DNA from: Casuarius casuarius
Taxonomy: Eukaryota > Chordata > Aves > Casuariiformes > Casuariidae
Assembly (NCBI GenBank): GCA_003342895.1
Contig: PTFA01000311.1
Coordinates: 749,804 to 813,803, forward strand
Direction of reading: 5' to 3'
Length of the DNA stretch: 64,000 nt
A model generated the notes under the pieces. The model was not told the origin of the DNA and made no database searches. It worked only from the letters and a program-made list of their open reading frames with translations. Below, one piece after another: positions 1 to 11,129 of the stretch (the first letter of the stretch is position 1; each line of letters begins with the position of its first letter). The position numbers and the translations under genes are program-made.

Positions 1-321
1 GGATTTAAATAGTACAGCTTCCTTTTATCTTACAGACTGAGGGCTATTAGCATAGAGTTTAGTTTCCTGTGTTTAGAAAAACAGAAGAATGAAAGCACAG
101 AAGGAGCACATCTGTTGCTATTTTACAGAAGTGATTCAGACTTTTTCAAGTAGTCCATTCCTCCTGTCTCCTTTAGTGTCTTTCAAAAGTGAAGTTTGTC
201 TTTGCATGCACTGGCTATGAAAAGGGAATGTCCTAATTTGTGTGCATTGGCTAAAAAGAGGTATGTCCTAACAGATATATTCCTTTCCTCTAAGCTAACT
301 ATGGAAAAGGAAGTTACTTAC

Positions 322-400
322 CTGCCCTAGAAGTTGCTTCAACCTCTTTTCAGTGACACAGCTGCATAATTTTCTGCCAAGACTGGTGCTATTTTTCACT
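322..400 (-). CDS. Candidate internal exon, function unknown
   Basis: On the minus strand this 79-nt block starts after a short T-run acceptor (TTTTTTAG) and ends at a near-consensus donor (GGGCAG then GTAAGT, bases 321-316). One frame is open: one leading base, then 26 codons (starting VKNSTSLGRK, ending KQLLGQ), ending in phase 0. The leading single base fits the phase-2 end of the candidate exon at 2185-2357. The peptide is not recognised. There is no internal CpG, and the pyrimidine tract is short, so this could be chance or a lncRNA exon. Confidence 0.2.
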
Positions 401-2184
401 CTAAAAAACTTTCATTTCTTCTGTATAACGCAGGTAGGAGTTATCAGCCTTTTTATCACATACTGTGTGCATTGCTGCAGAGGGTCTAGCCAGCATGGCA
501 GCTTCAGCTTGGCAGAAGCTGTACAAACACACATGAAGATACAGTACTTCCACTGGGAGAAGTTACAGTGTAATTTGTGTTCTCTTAAGGCAAAAAAGAG
601 ACCTGTTCCACTAGATTGCCCTGCTTCATGTGCTTTCTCACAGGTCCCGAGTGCTGCTTTACTCTCACTGGTTACACTGCTGAAAGTTTGGGAGTCTTCA
701 GAGATGGCAGCACAGGAAAGACAGGACTGCCTATCTGCTGCTCTGAAGAGAGCAGTTTGCAAAAGATGCTCCATAAAAACTTCTGCACTGTTTCTTTCTC
801 TCCATCTCCTGAGATCCCACCCCTGAAGATACCCTCTCTATGCTAAATATAAGAAAAAATGTTACCGACTGCTTCTTACTTTCCAGACAGTATAGTCCAA
901 ACTTTTCATTAAGCTTCAGAGGATTCATAGTCCCTCAAATTCTTTAAATATCCTGAAAAAAAGATGCCACTCTACTTCTGCAAGAAAAATTACTGAAATG
1001 AAGAACTGCCAGAAATAATGAACACTGTGAAGTGTCTTTAAGCACCTGACTACAAACAAAAGTGGGCTCGTGTAAAGTTCCCATGAGCCCTTCCTTAGTC
1101 TGATGGTCAAGGACTGCTCCTCCACCTCCAGAGCCCTGGGGAAGTTGACTCTTTCTTTTTGCATGCAGGGTCTCAGAAGGCTAATAAGCCCCTGCCGCTT
1201 CCAGGCGCTGGCCTTTTAATGCAGCTCATGGCACCCTGCTGCAACTCAGTTACTCTCCCCTTGGGTCCCATTCCCCCATGGAGTGGTGTGCCCCACAGGG
1301 AGCTTCCCACCACACCACACAGTTCCCATACAGAGCTTGAAGCATGGTGAAGTCAGGCTCTTGTGCAGCAGAAATGAATCTATATTACTTGAAATGTTTT
1401 AAATACCTCAAAATACAACTCTACTTCGTGAGGTCTTGTATGCAGTCTAAGCTTGAATTCAACTTGTACCTGTGTGACCAGGATGGAGAAACTGAAAATG
1501 GAGTTATTATGAAAGAAATGCATTCAAACCCTAGCAACGTATAATCTTTACCCTAAATGTATTCCTGTCATTGCCTCAGTCTTAGTAGTAATGAATCTAT
1601 TTCACGTACACCTTAGATTGCTGCAAGGTTTTGTAACACCTTATAAAGACGTGTTCCCAAATCTCAAATGACTGCATAAAAATCTCTTTGTTTGAAGCTT
1701 TAATTTTAGGCATAAGTTTGATAAATTGTTGATTAATTAGTTTCCTGATCACCTCCGGAACTTTATTTGTTTACATCACCCCAGTTCAGTATAAAACAAA
1801 TAATTATTTCTGGTTCCCCATGTTTTTTGCAACAGAGTCAGTTGCTTCCGTTCTTTTTCACAGCTCATTCTACTACCACAAACAAGAGGTGGCCAGAAGG
1901 ATGAAAATTAAAGACAGAAGACTGCAGGGCCTGAGGTCTGTAGGGATTCTCCTCAGGGTATCTGCAGACAAGATGAATTCTATAGCAGTAGGTTTTAGAT
2001 GGACCCCAAATTAGAGTTGTTCTTTACAGAGGAGAAGCGAGAAACTGCAAGTGACTGTGAGCTCCCAAGCCCTGTCAACGAACATATATTTCTCTAAGAT
2101 ACAAGCCAAGGACCAGCTAACCTTCCCCTCGGAGCACGCTCTTATGCCCTAGATCAGCTGCGAGCGTGGGAGAATATTACTCAC
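401..2184. other. No gene seen; AT-rich unique sequence
   Basis: Short frames on both strands here have the Phe/Ser/Leu/Cys-rich composition expected of non-coding AT-rich DNA. The interval 2030-2180 carries more CpG than its surroundings and abuts the exon candidate at 2185. Nothing else is supported. If the flanking exon candidates are real, this would be an intron. Confidence 0.4.
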
Positions 2185-2357
2185 TCCGTTCCACCCCCTC
2201 CAAATGTTGCTGATAACCGACCTGGGGCAAGATGTCCTGTCTTTTCTTTTTCAATGAAAGCAGACAGAGGAGGTTCCCGTATAGCGAAGATACTCATAAA
2301 TTCAGACACCTCTTGGTCCAGAGAATTAAATATGAATTTCCTTCCTGTGTGTGAACC
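2185..2357 (-). CDS. Candidate internal exon, function unknown
   Basis: On the minus strand a 173-nt block lies between a strong acceptor (TTATTTTTTCCAG) and a consensus donor (GTGAGT, bases 2184-2179). It is open in the phase 0 to phase 2 reading: 57 codons plus two bases. The peptide has balanced composition (for example SLDQEVSEF near residue 12, KEKTGHLAPGRLSATF near residue 38, then a Gly run) and is unlike the F/I/L/S-rich chance frames nearby. It contains four CpGs, but so does the flank at 2030-2180, which weakens that argument. Its end phase matches the start of the candidate at 322-400. No family is recognised. A lncRNA exon or chance remains possible. Confidence 0.3.
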
Positions 2358-2404
2358 CTGGAAAAAATAACAATACCCAGCAAACAAAACAGATTGCAGC
2401 ACCT

Positions 2405-2780
2405 TTAATTGTGTTTTTCTTGGCCTTCATAATCACCAGGCAAAGCAGAGCTCTTCATGTGCATGATTAATGCAATAATTTACCAACTGATTTATAGCTA
2501 AGGCACAGCAAATAAAGTGGAGGCTTTGTTGGTAAACAGACATGCATCTGCTTACCCATAAACAACATGCCCTAATCTACAGGAGGCAGCCCGATATGGA
2601 CATTGCTCTAACCCAATCTTTTAAAATATTTATGTGTGTCCTGTAGGCCCTTATGAACCTCTGTTATAGTTAATTGGAGGCACTTAGTCCTTCTGCTGGC
2701 CTCTCACTGTGATAAATATTTAATCACAGAGGAAAGTGTGCCTTTGCAAGAGGAGATACCAGTCACTGACTCTTGAAAAC
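2405..2780. promoter_or_regulatory. Conserved-noncoding-element-like block (unverified)
   Basis: This block is AT-rich and almost CpG-free, with no useful frame. It has dense homeodomain-type TAAT cores (for example GATTAATGCAATAATT near 2465 and GTTAATTGG near 2668). An imperfect palindrome at 2707-2729 pairs CTGTGAT with ATCACAG around AAATATTTA. This texture is typical of vertebrate developmental enhancers, but conservation cannot be seen from one sequence. The call is inference only. Confidence 0.25.
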
Positions 2781-5592
2781 AGCGCGAAGGGCACTGCTAC
2801 CTAGAAGAAGCATTTTACTCTATAGTCCAAAAGTCAAGAAGGGTCCGTCTAATTATTTCTGCTGTGAAACAACAGTCTCTCTCTGTGACTTTGACATTTA
2901 TCCCCTCTTCTCCATACAAAAATAAATTGAATACAAAGCTATAGCCCTTTCTGGCTAGTTTATCACTAGATTTTTGTAGCAGATGCAGTGTGCTTGACTA
3001 AGTAGCCAGCAACATTTAATTTGGTTTATGAAACTGAAGTATGGGCAGCCACTTCACACTTAGCATGAATCAGTAATAGTACAGATTCTGGGACTACCCC
3101 CAAAAAATCGCACACCAGGCCTTGCTTATACTGCCATCTAAAATTGCTAATGACAGGACAGATCTTTCAACAAGTTTGAGAGCATGTATGAAATAATTCA
3201 AAATAAGGCTTGACTGACTTAAACAGGCAATAAAGAATTAGTGGCAAAAAAATGCCTACTTTTATGGATCTGGCAAATCTGCAGGAATACTTTGAAAGTT
3301 CATCAGCGGAATATTTTCTACCTAAGAGGGATAGATAAGTGCAAATGGGGATATAGAGCAAAAAACAAAATCATGATTTGAGCAGGCATGAGAAAGCATA
3401 ACTCACAGAATAAATGCATATTGAGAAACATACCAGGAAAGCAAAGTATCAGGAGGAGGAAAGGGTAGCAGAATGTGATTATTCTGGACTTTTGAACAAG
3501 TTTAGTGGGCCATAGTTCATTCATTCTGCTTTGATTCTGTTCCGCTAGAAATCTGCCTTGCTATACTATTTGGAGCTCTTAAATGATTTTGTATATAATG
3601 TAAAAATAAAATAAAAAAAATACTTGTGGTTGAATCTTGGTCCTTTCTTTTTTCTAACTGGAATGTATACCCAGAATACAAAGTTAGGTAGGACAATGAA
3701 AGTATTTAATTTCTGCCTCTTTTAATACTGAATTATATTACAATTCATTCTGTCAGAAACGACCTTAAACTGTATTTCTCTACTTTTTCAGATTGTGACT
3801 TCCATTAGAGTTGATGACATAAGTTTTTCTTAATTATACAGGAATAAATCAAAAGTAATAATGCAGCAATCTGTGGAATTAGTCTGGATATACAACAACT
3901 TAATTGGAAACAGAATTTGAATCACTAATTTAATTTTTTTTAACTGCTTTGTATGTCTGTATGTGTTGCACTGCATTAATTTTATATGAAAAATATTCCA
4001 GGAGTACAAACTCACTTGTAGCTATTGTTTTTCTTTTCTTGGCTGACAGACATCTCTATATACTGTAATATAGATCACTTAGGTAAGAAACAATTTCTGG
4101 GGAAGTTACACTAGGGATAGAGGAATTTTAGGATGATATTACAACAACAGTGATGCAAATGCTTTTGATCTACCTAAGGACATCATTTTTTTTAAATTCC
4201 AGTTCATGAAATACATGTTGATTCTAGAGCCAAGACTGAGGAGTAGACAGCACATAAGAACAGAGAACTCTAAACAGCATTGAAGGATACAGCAGCAGAC
4301 ATCAAAATGTCAGTGTGATTCTTTGTTTTACAATAATGGGGTTCCTAGAAAATGCCCAGGAGCTGAAGTTCAGGTAAATCTACTCCCACAGGTCATTCTT
4401 CTTCAAGCAGTAAAACTGCCAATGCCACACACATCCTTTTTTCTTCAGTTTAAATCTATGTTTTGCAGTAGATTTTTAATGAAAGTGTAGACAACAAAAC
4501 CAGCTCTGTGGAGGGGAAAATGATGAAGACTGGATAGGCCACACACAGGCACATACAATTTGCATTTCCAGATAGTGGTGAGATGCAGTTTGTGGTCTTC
4601 AAGAAATTTTGCTTAATTTGTTATATGCTTAAAGCATTGGACAGAATAGATTTGGGAGATTGTTATCAAAGACATCTGGCAAAGATTCTACACTGTAAGC
4701 TGGACATGTATATTATTTTGACGTTTCAGGTTTGCCACTTCCACTCCTGACTAGCAAAATGTAGTCAATCCCACAGATGCAGATTAACAGCTGGGTGGCC
4801 ACATATACAGCTTCCTTCCTTAAAGACAGAATTTCAATTCTGTTCTTGGCAACTGTCAGACAGGAAATGAAAAACTGGGAATAAAATTTTGTCTTGAGAA
4901 TATTTTTACAAAATTGTATTTTTTCCCAGGGAAGAAAAATGCCAGTGGGAACATTTCCAGCTCACTCTAAATAGACTAAATCTTTTAGTCATATGAGGGT
5001 ATCTTTCACCATTGACCTCTTGCCTGAAAAGCTTTCATCACCGTTATTCTTATATGGGTTCTCCAGTTGCCAATACTCAGTTTGGAGACAGGAGATTTCC
5101 GTAGAATGGCACAACGCTCAGCCAGGCAAATTATACTGAATACTGAAGTTCAGGGTTTGGGAACATATTGACTGTGTTTATTATTATGGTATTCTGTAAG
5201 TGATGGTACCGTTGCATGGTCTTTTACTGGTATAATAAATATATAGGTAGGAAAAAAAAAAAAAAAGCTTTTACAAGTGATCTCAGGCCCATAAACAAAA
5301 ATTGCAACCTCCACATCTGTAGAAATTTTGTTTGCAGTATGCTAGAACAAGTTCCATAGATCAACATCCTAGGTTTGATATCTCATTTTAGTGGATGATT
5401 AGTGAATCCTGAGGTTCCCTACGGCTAATTTTGTGGGCTCAGACACGTGACAATATGGGACACATTCTTGACCCATGAGCTCAGAAACTTCCAGAAAGAA
5501 ATTTTGTTAGGACCAAATCACTGCTTCTCTTACAAAAGGCTCTCAAGGCATGACAAAAGGATTGCCCCCAAGAGCCTTTCTTTTACTTTAGT
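2781..5592. other. No gene seen; AT-rich unique sequence
   Basis: The sequence is AT-rich without recognisable repeats or coding frames, apart from a run of 15 A at 5252-5266. A donor-like GTGAGT on the minus strand near 3405 has no partner acceptor. Confidence 0.4.
5252..5266. repeat. Poly(A) run, 15 bp
   Basis: An uninterrupted run of A follows AT-rich sequence with TATAATAAATATATAG. No clear retrocopy or SINE body is visible upstream, so it is treated as low-complexity DNA rather than the tail of an insertion. Confidence 0.8.
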
Positions 5593-5634
5593 CATCCATC
5601 CTTATTTATCCCCCATCCATCCTTATTTATCCCC
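5593..5634. repeat. Perfect tandem duplication, 21-bp unit x2
   Basis: A 21-bp unit (beginning CATCCATCCTTATTTATC) occurs twice with no mismatch and no spacer. The identity of the copies suggests a recent slippage or duplication event. Confidence 0.9.
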
Positions 5635-8600
5635 AGATATGGAAGAAGTGCAAAGAGTGGGTAGGCAAGCACATCAAAAAACTGATCCTGTGGGAACTAG
5701 AGATTTTTTTTCTGCAAGTATTGCCTTGGGGAGCTACCGCCCCAGAAGAGATTTTTAAACCTTTTCTACATTTGTGGAACATATACATGTGTGCCAAAGC
5801 TACTGATGAGAAGCCTTTACAAGAGTAGGCCCCCAAACTGTGTTATCAAGTCTGAAAATTGGAATGAAGACATAAAGTGGTAAGCACAAAGCATACAGAG
5901 CTCAAACTAACAGCCTTGTGTCTTTTATTGGCTGTGTAGGCTGCAGGGTAATAAAGTTTGCTTGAATTTTTTGCTCTGCACCACAACTGTAAATGCGGAC
6001 ACCAAGGCACCTCACAGACCCCTGTCAGCTTGTATGGCCAGCGGGAGCTGGGGAAGTACTTCCAGACGTCTCAGCCAGCTTCATGTCCAGCCTCCCATGG
6101 GACGAGGAGGTTAGTTGCAGGAAGCACGCTTGTTACACAAGATGATGCTCTGTGTGCAGCAATAGGGTAGTCTAACATTTCACTCGTGTACCAATGCATA
6201 GAATGAAAAAGACACAGCCCCAGTTTAACTCTCTTACTTGCATATGACCAATGCAAGACAAAATGTTAGCAGAGGTTCCTATGAGTGTGTCCTCACATAC
6301 AGACACCAAACTATCCCTAGTGTTGACCTTAGAGCAACTCATAGAAGCAGGAGGAAGATAACACTCAGCAATTAGCTTAATAATGATCTTCCATGGCAGA
6401 TCTGACCAAGGCATCTCATGCTATTGCAGGAAGATCATTCACCAGAGCCCTCACCCACTGTCCTAGCAAAAAACAAAAGACAAAAAAACAAAGAAAAACA
6501 AATAGAAATGCACGGCCAGAGGAGAGTGAAGAACATGAAGCAAATCCTGAGCTCACTGTCTCTCTGGATGGTGGCTGGAGAAACTAATCATGTACATCAC
6601 CAAAACCCTCACACAGGTTACTTCCCAGAAGTTTCAAGCTTACATGCTGATCCACAACTTTCAGCAGTTCTCATATAGGTCACTCCCAAAGGCTTACATA
6701 CAATAACGCTGAGTCTGAAAATCCTCAAGGACCCATCACCTCAACAATAAAGAGCACATAAAAAGTGAGATTACAAGCCAGAATAATTCAGTAATTGAAA
6801 GGGAAACAGCCAAAAAGTAGTTAAAAGGGAAAATACTTTATTTCTTTTTTTTAACATGACAGCATAATAGCAATGGACCAACATTTTTACCTTGAAGCGT
6901 TGTCCCAGCTCAGAAGAAGAAAGTAAATCTTTGTGAACATTTTAATATTAATGCAATGATTCAGCAGCACTCTAAAAGAAAGTATTTTGTCTCTCATAAA
7001 TGCTATGTGCACTTTACCCAGACTGTAGCATCTTACATTAGTAAAGTGTTGGCCAAGACAAAAAAAAAAAAAAGGTGCGTTTCTGGCACCAGTGACTACT
7101 TACATCTATTCAGGGTAGAAGAGAAAAAGAGTTTAACAAATGTTTCAGCAATGCACACATGCAGTACTGCAGGTATTTGTAAGTTTTAATGTCCTTGGTT
7201 GGCATGCGAGGAAAGAGCTTCTTTTTTGACGATTTCTCACAGGAACAAAGCACAGACTTATTCATTTTAACTCAATCATTAAGAAATGACTAGATAATAA
7301 CAAGGTTCCATCTCTTTGACAAGGAATCCATTTTCAGACAGGCTATTAATTGAAAATGTGTTAAGTATTACTTTCAGTATCTATGCATTGTTTTAATGTA
7401 GTAATATATTAGAATTATTACACAATAGTAATATATAGATAACTTCAGTATAGTGATGTATATAAATTAGAAAATAATTCAAATGAATCCTTTTTTTAGC
7501 ACACTCCCAGTGGCAAGCCTTAGTGTCAAAGGCATATCAGACAAATTATAACTGCTCAAATTACAGTGAAAGAGAATGTGGAGAAATTCCCCAAAAGTGA
7601 AAAGAAGGTAGTTTCTGATAAGAAATGGATCTAAAGAAGGACTTCAGTTTGGTAGGCAGTTACAGGCTTATACAGCAAGGCAAGCAACTCATGGACTGAT
7701 GACTACTAGCTGACATGTAGTCTCCAGAGCATATCCTCATGAGGACACAGTGAAAAAATCATGTTTGTAGATAAGATCTTCAGCTACAAGAAGGAGGGGG
7801 AGGGAAGGGGAAAAAGAACATGACAGCTGTTAATAAGTAGTCTGAAAAGTCATGAAACTAGGAGTCAGAGCAGAAGACAAAAGGGAGAAGAAACAAGGGA
7901 GAACTGTAAAAACAGAAGAGTCGGAGAACCGAAAGAAAGGACATCAAAAGGCTACTTGAGATGGAGACTGCAGAAGCAGCTTTGACAATGAAGACAATAC
8001 ATCTTAATTGCAGCCAAATAATTTGCTAAAACAAACCAGAGGTTGATCTGTATGTATCAGAGCTTGATATGTTGGGCTCACGTCACGGGGAACACTGAAG
8101 GAAGCTCCAGTGGACCTGTACCTGCACATGGCAGAAGTGCAGTGCACACAGTCTCTGCAAAGTCACAACTGAACACAGTGTCCTAACGGACACCACGTAA
8201 AGAAAAATCACATATTGCAGCAGTGGTAGGTACCCTTAGCAATTCTCCTCCACTGAAGATAGAGTTAATTAAATCTTACAGAAACTATTATTATTCCTTT
8301 AATTATTATTGCAAATTGGGCACAAAATAAATAAGTTAAATTCCTTTCCAAAATCTCTGAGTCAAAACCGTTATTTACTTGCACAGGTATCAACAAGAAT
8401 AAAAACAGGCATCAGTGTTGAACACACGCTATGAGGCTCTGTTCCTTTTCGAAGCAATGAACTTTGTTGGACTGAGATCCTCGTGAGCCCAGACAGGGAA
8501 GGAGACCCAGTTTGCATGTAGGCTACAGGGTTTTGGTGGTCAACTTTATTTCTTGACTTGATTCAATATCCTCTTTGATAGAATACTGCCAAGTTTTGCA

Positions 8601-9347
8601 AACCCAAAATACAACTTGCCTTTTTTGGTTAAAATTCCAGTAATAACTTGTGTCCAGTAGGATACAAAGGCCTATGTTACTTTTAAGGATAAACTATTAA
8701 ATATTCTCAGTTCTTTATTACTACTTTTGTTTCTGCTGCTAATAAAAAGCCCACAGCCAAGTAAATCAAAGCATCCAGATGGAGGAGAAAAACAATTCAC
8801 TCAAGAAATGGATTTCAGTTTCAGTTTTCCCAAGAAGCTTTTATAAACATTAAGGAACAAAATGTTTATGCAAAATGTCTTGTCAGTCTCCTTTTAAATG
8901 CGCCATGCTTATGGAGCATATGCAAAAATATTAGAAAGGAAATTAAGTTCCTGTAGATTCTCCATGTCATCTGGGCATTTGGAAGCCACCCGTGCCCCAG
9001 CTTCAGAGTACTTGGTAATACCTATAAACTCAGAAAGCATCCGTTAAAAGAAAAGTTTCTATTTGCTGTGTATGGGAGAGAAGCACATTGAGTAGAATAT
9101 GTTTGGTTTGGGAAATCTGTTTTTGCCTGTTAAGTGGAGTTCTCCTTACATGTTAACAGAAAGATGAACCTAATGTTCATTGCCTCATGTGGTTTTGTGT
9201 GTCCCAGGAATACTACTACAGTCTACAACTACAAGGCTCCATCTGGCTGCTCAATTAGAGCCCAACATGACAACTGATTGTTATGCAAAAGCAATTGATT
9301 AGATTTTTATGTCCCTCAACAAGCTGACTCAATTACAATGAGTATAA
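5635..9347. other. No gene seen; unique sequence with purine-rich patches
   Basis: No supported gene. The interval contains a run of 14 A at 7060-7073 and a purine-rich stretch near 7790-7820 with G-runs (GGGGG, GGG, GGGG). A minus-strand frame at 6172-6414 has a donor-like end but no convincing acceptor. A plus-strand frame at 6956-7189 spans the poly(A) run and looks non-coding. Confidence 0.4.
7060..7073. repeat. Poly(A) run, 14 bp
   Basis: Low-complexity A run with no recognisable SINE or processed gene upstream. Confidence 0.8.
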
Positions 9348-9424
9348 TTTTTTCTTTTTTTCTTTTCTTTTCTTTCTTTTTTTCATTTTTTTGCTTTATT
9401 ACTTGCTTGTTTTGCTTTTTTTCC
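9348..9424 (+). repeat. Long polypyrimidine tract ending in TTTTTTTCCAG
   Basis: About 75 bases are almost entirely T with scattered C (TTTTC/TTTC units), ending directly at a CAG. A plus-strand spliceosome would see this as a very strong 3' splice site. Upstream, CTGAC near 9326 could be a branch site, and no AG lies between 9342 and 9424. It could equally be a simple repeat with a chance CAG. Confidence 0.7.
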
Positions 9425-9426
9425 AG

Positions 9427-9990
9427 TTCTGACACTGAAGTCTGTGGACTATCAAATGCCCTTGCCAAGAGGAAGTTATACCATTCTGGGAGCTTGATGT
9501 GTTGTGAAGGGCAGTTGGATGGTTTGGCAGCAACTTTGCCAAAGAACAGTCATTCATGCTGTGTTCAGACAGAATTTTTGAATAGCCTTGTTATCTCCCT
9601 CTCCAGAACAATTGGAAGAGGAATATTAAAAACTAACTTCAAGTTACTATCTGTTTATCTATGCACAACTTGTAAGTTGGCCTACTCTTCATTTTTAAAG
9701 CTCTCCTTTCGAGATGAGGTGAGCCTTATCCTGAAGTGCCAGTTTTATCACCTTTGCATAGCCTAGGAGCAAGATCCAGGGAAAAGAGGCAAGCAGGGAC
9801 TGTTAGCTTTGCAGACCTGTTACACGCAGTATTCAGGTTACTTCCCACATCTTCTGGAAGAACTGCCTTCCAAATGAAATTCTTCTGGTTTCTACTGATG
9901 CCCTGAGAGGAAAATTAGGCCAAGGATTTCTCCCAGCATTATGCAGATTTGCAGTGAGCTAAAGGGTAAATAAAGCTTTTTCTCTCCTGT
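9427..9990 (+). CDS. Candidate 3'-terminal exon, function unknown
   Basis: The block follows the strong polypyrimidine acceptor. After one leading base the frame is open for 112 codons (SDTEVCGLSNALAKRKLYHS at the start) to a TAG at 9764-9766. A canonical AATAAA lies at 9969-9974, followed by GT-rich sequence (TGTGTATCCTGTG), as expected of a cleavage/polyadenylation region. The first half of the peptide has coding-like composition; the second half is rich in Leu/Ser/Cys and less convincing. No family is recognised. A lncRNA or an alternative last exon is as likely as a protein-coding one. Confidence 0.25.
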
Positions 9991-10784
9991 GTATCCTGTG
10001 CTTGAGGGTGACATTTATGTGTTTACAGAGATTGGAGACAACTATAATTACTCTCCCATGTCCAAGGTGCATGGAAAGACAAAAACATCATCAAAGCTGC
10101 CCTTTACCTGCTCTGACCGTTAGAACTCACCAGAAGTACAGAAAGACAAATCACAAAGGAGGAGGAAAGGAATAAAATTGCTTATGACCTGCTAGAGACA
10201 TGGCATTTTTCTGAATCTGGAAACCTGGTTCAGATCCAAAATTCCTCTTATCCTGCCTGATTCAATGGGGTTTTAACTCAAATCCACTTCCACTAAAAAA
10301 GAGACAAAGTACAGTGGGGTTCTGTCATCCTTCATCTCCTATCCCAATCCTCCCAAATCTAAGACTGCCCTGTTTTAAAATAGTTTCTGAGTATAATATC
10401 ATTATCATTATGCAGAGATATGGTAGATCATTTGTCCCTATACTGTAAAGCAAATACCTCCTTTTCTTGCATCTGAATAATGCTACTTGAGGAATTATTA
10501 GGAAAACCATTTTGCTTACAGTCTTATGTGTATAAAGTACACACACCCCAACAGCCAGAGGAGACCCTTCCAGCCTACTGAACCAGTAATATAACCCTCT
10601 GCTGCTTTCCCGCTTGCTGCTGTGTACAAGTCAAGGAGTCTGCATATCAGCCATTACTGTAGAGGAGACGCAGGAAGATAACTGGTTCTCCCCACTCTGT
10701 AATTCAGTCTTCTTGCTCCATAGCCTGGTTTTGAATTTCTGTTTTCAGGAGTTCCTAATGATGGTTTCCCTAATTGCTCTTTGC
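9991..10784. other. No gene seen; gap between facing terminal-exon candidates
   Basis: No coding signal. Near 10205-10300 there are phrases resembling the palindromic relic at 16.4 kb (TTCAATGGGG beside TTTTAACTCAAATCC), too degraded to call. The interval separates a plus-strand and a minus-strand polyadenylation candidate. Confidence 0.35.
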
Positions 10785-11129
10785 AGAAAAGCAGAGTCAG
10801 GATGCACCTTTATTTCAAAGCTATCTTTGAACATCATCATTACTTCGCTGCGTACTTGGAACGAGCCTCGCTGTTGCTGCAGGCGGCCCTCCCAAAGCCC
10901 CAAGGACACCTGCCTCTCTTGCGTTCTTGCTGAGCTCTCTTAAAAGACAGCCAGACTTGCCAGGTCCTGCAGCTCTGTGATTACATGCAACACAATTTTA
11001 GGTCAGCACAGGGCTTTCTTTGCTTCCTGGTGCTGGAGATCACTGGCTTTCTCAAACCCTTGATTCATGAATTCATCAGCAAGCGTGATTAAAGCACCTG
11101 GCTGGATGAAGAACAGTTCACCAAAGAAC
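10785..11129 (-). CDS. Candidate 3'-terminal exon, function unknown
   Basis: On the minus strand a strong acceptor (TATTTATTCTCCTCTTCCTAG) precedes an open frame of one leading base plus 42 codons ending at TGA (11005-11003). The peptide (start FFGELFFIQPGALITLADEF, end EAKKALC) looks protein-like, with a mixed hydrophobic/acidic pattern. An AATAAA lies about 190 bases past the stop on this strand (10814-10809). The phase-2 entry does not match the end of the candidate exon at 14828-14912, so they are not adjacent exons in those frames. No family is recognised. It could be an alternative last exon, a lncRNA exon, or chance. Confidence 0.3.

Noticed and set aside
353..826. 157-codon plus-strand open frame near the left edge
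   Set aside because: Composition rich in Phe/Leu/Ser/Cys, overlapping a 120-codon frame on the other strand; no splice or start context.
7790..7820. G-quadruplex-like purine tract
   Set aside because: Only three runs of three or more G; a fourth run is missing, so a stable quadruplex is not supported.
10125..10215. Minus-strand GTGAGT donor near 10125
   Set aside because: No acceptor AG occurs within a reasonable upstream distance in a suitable frame.
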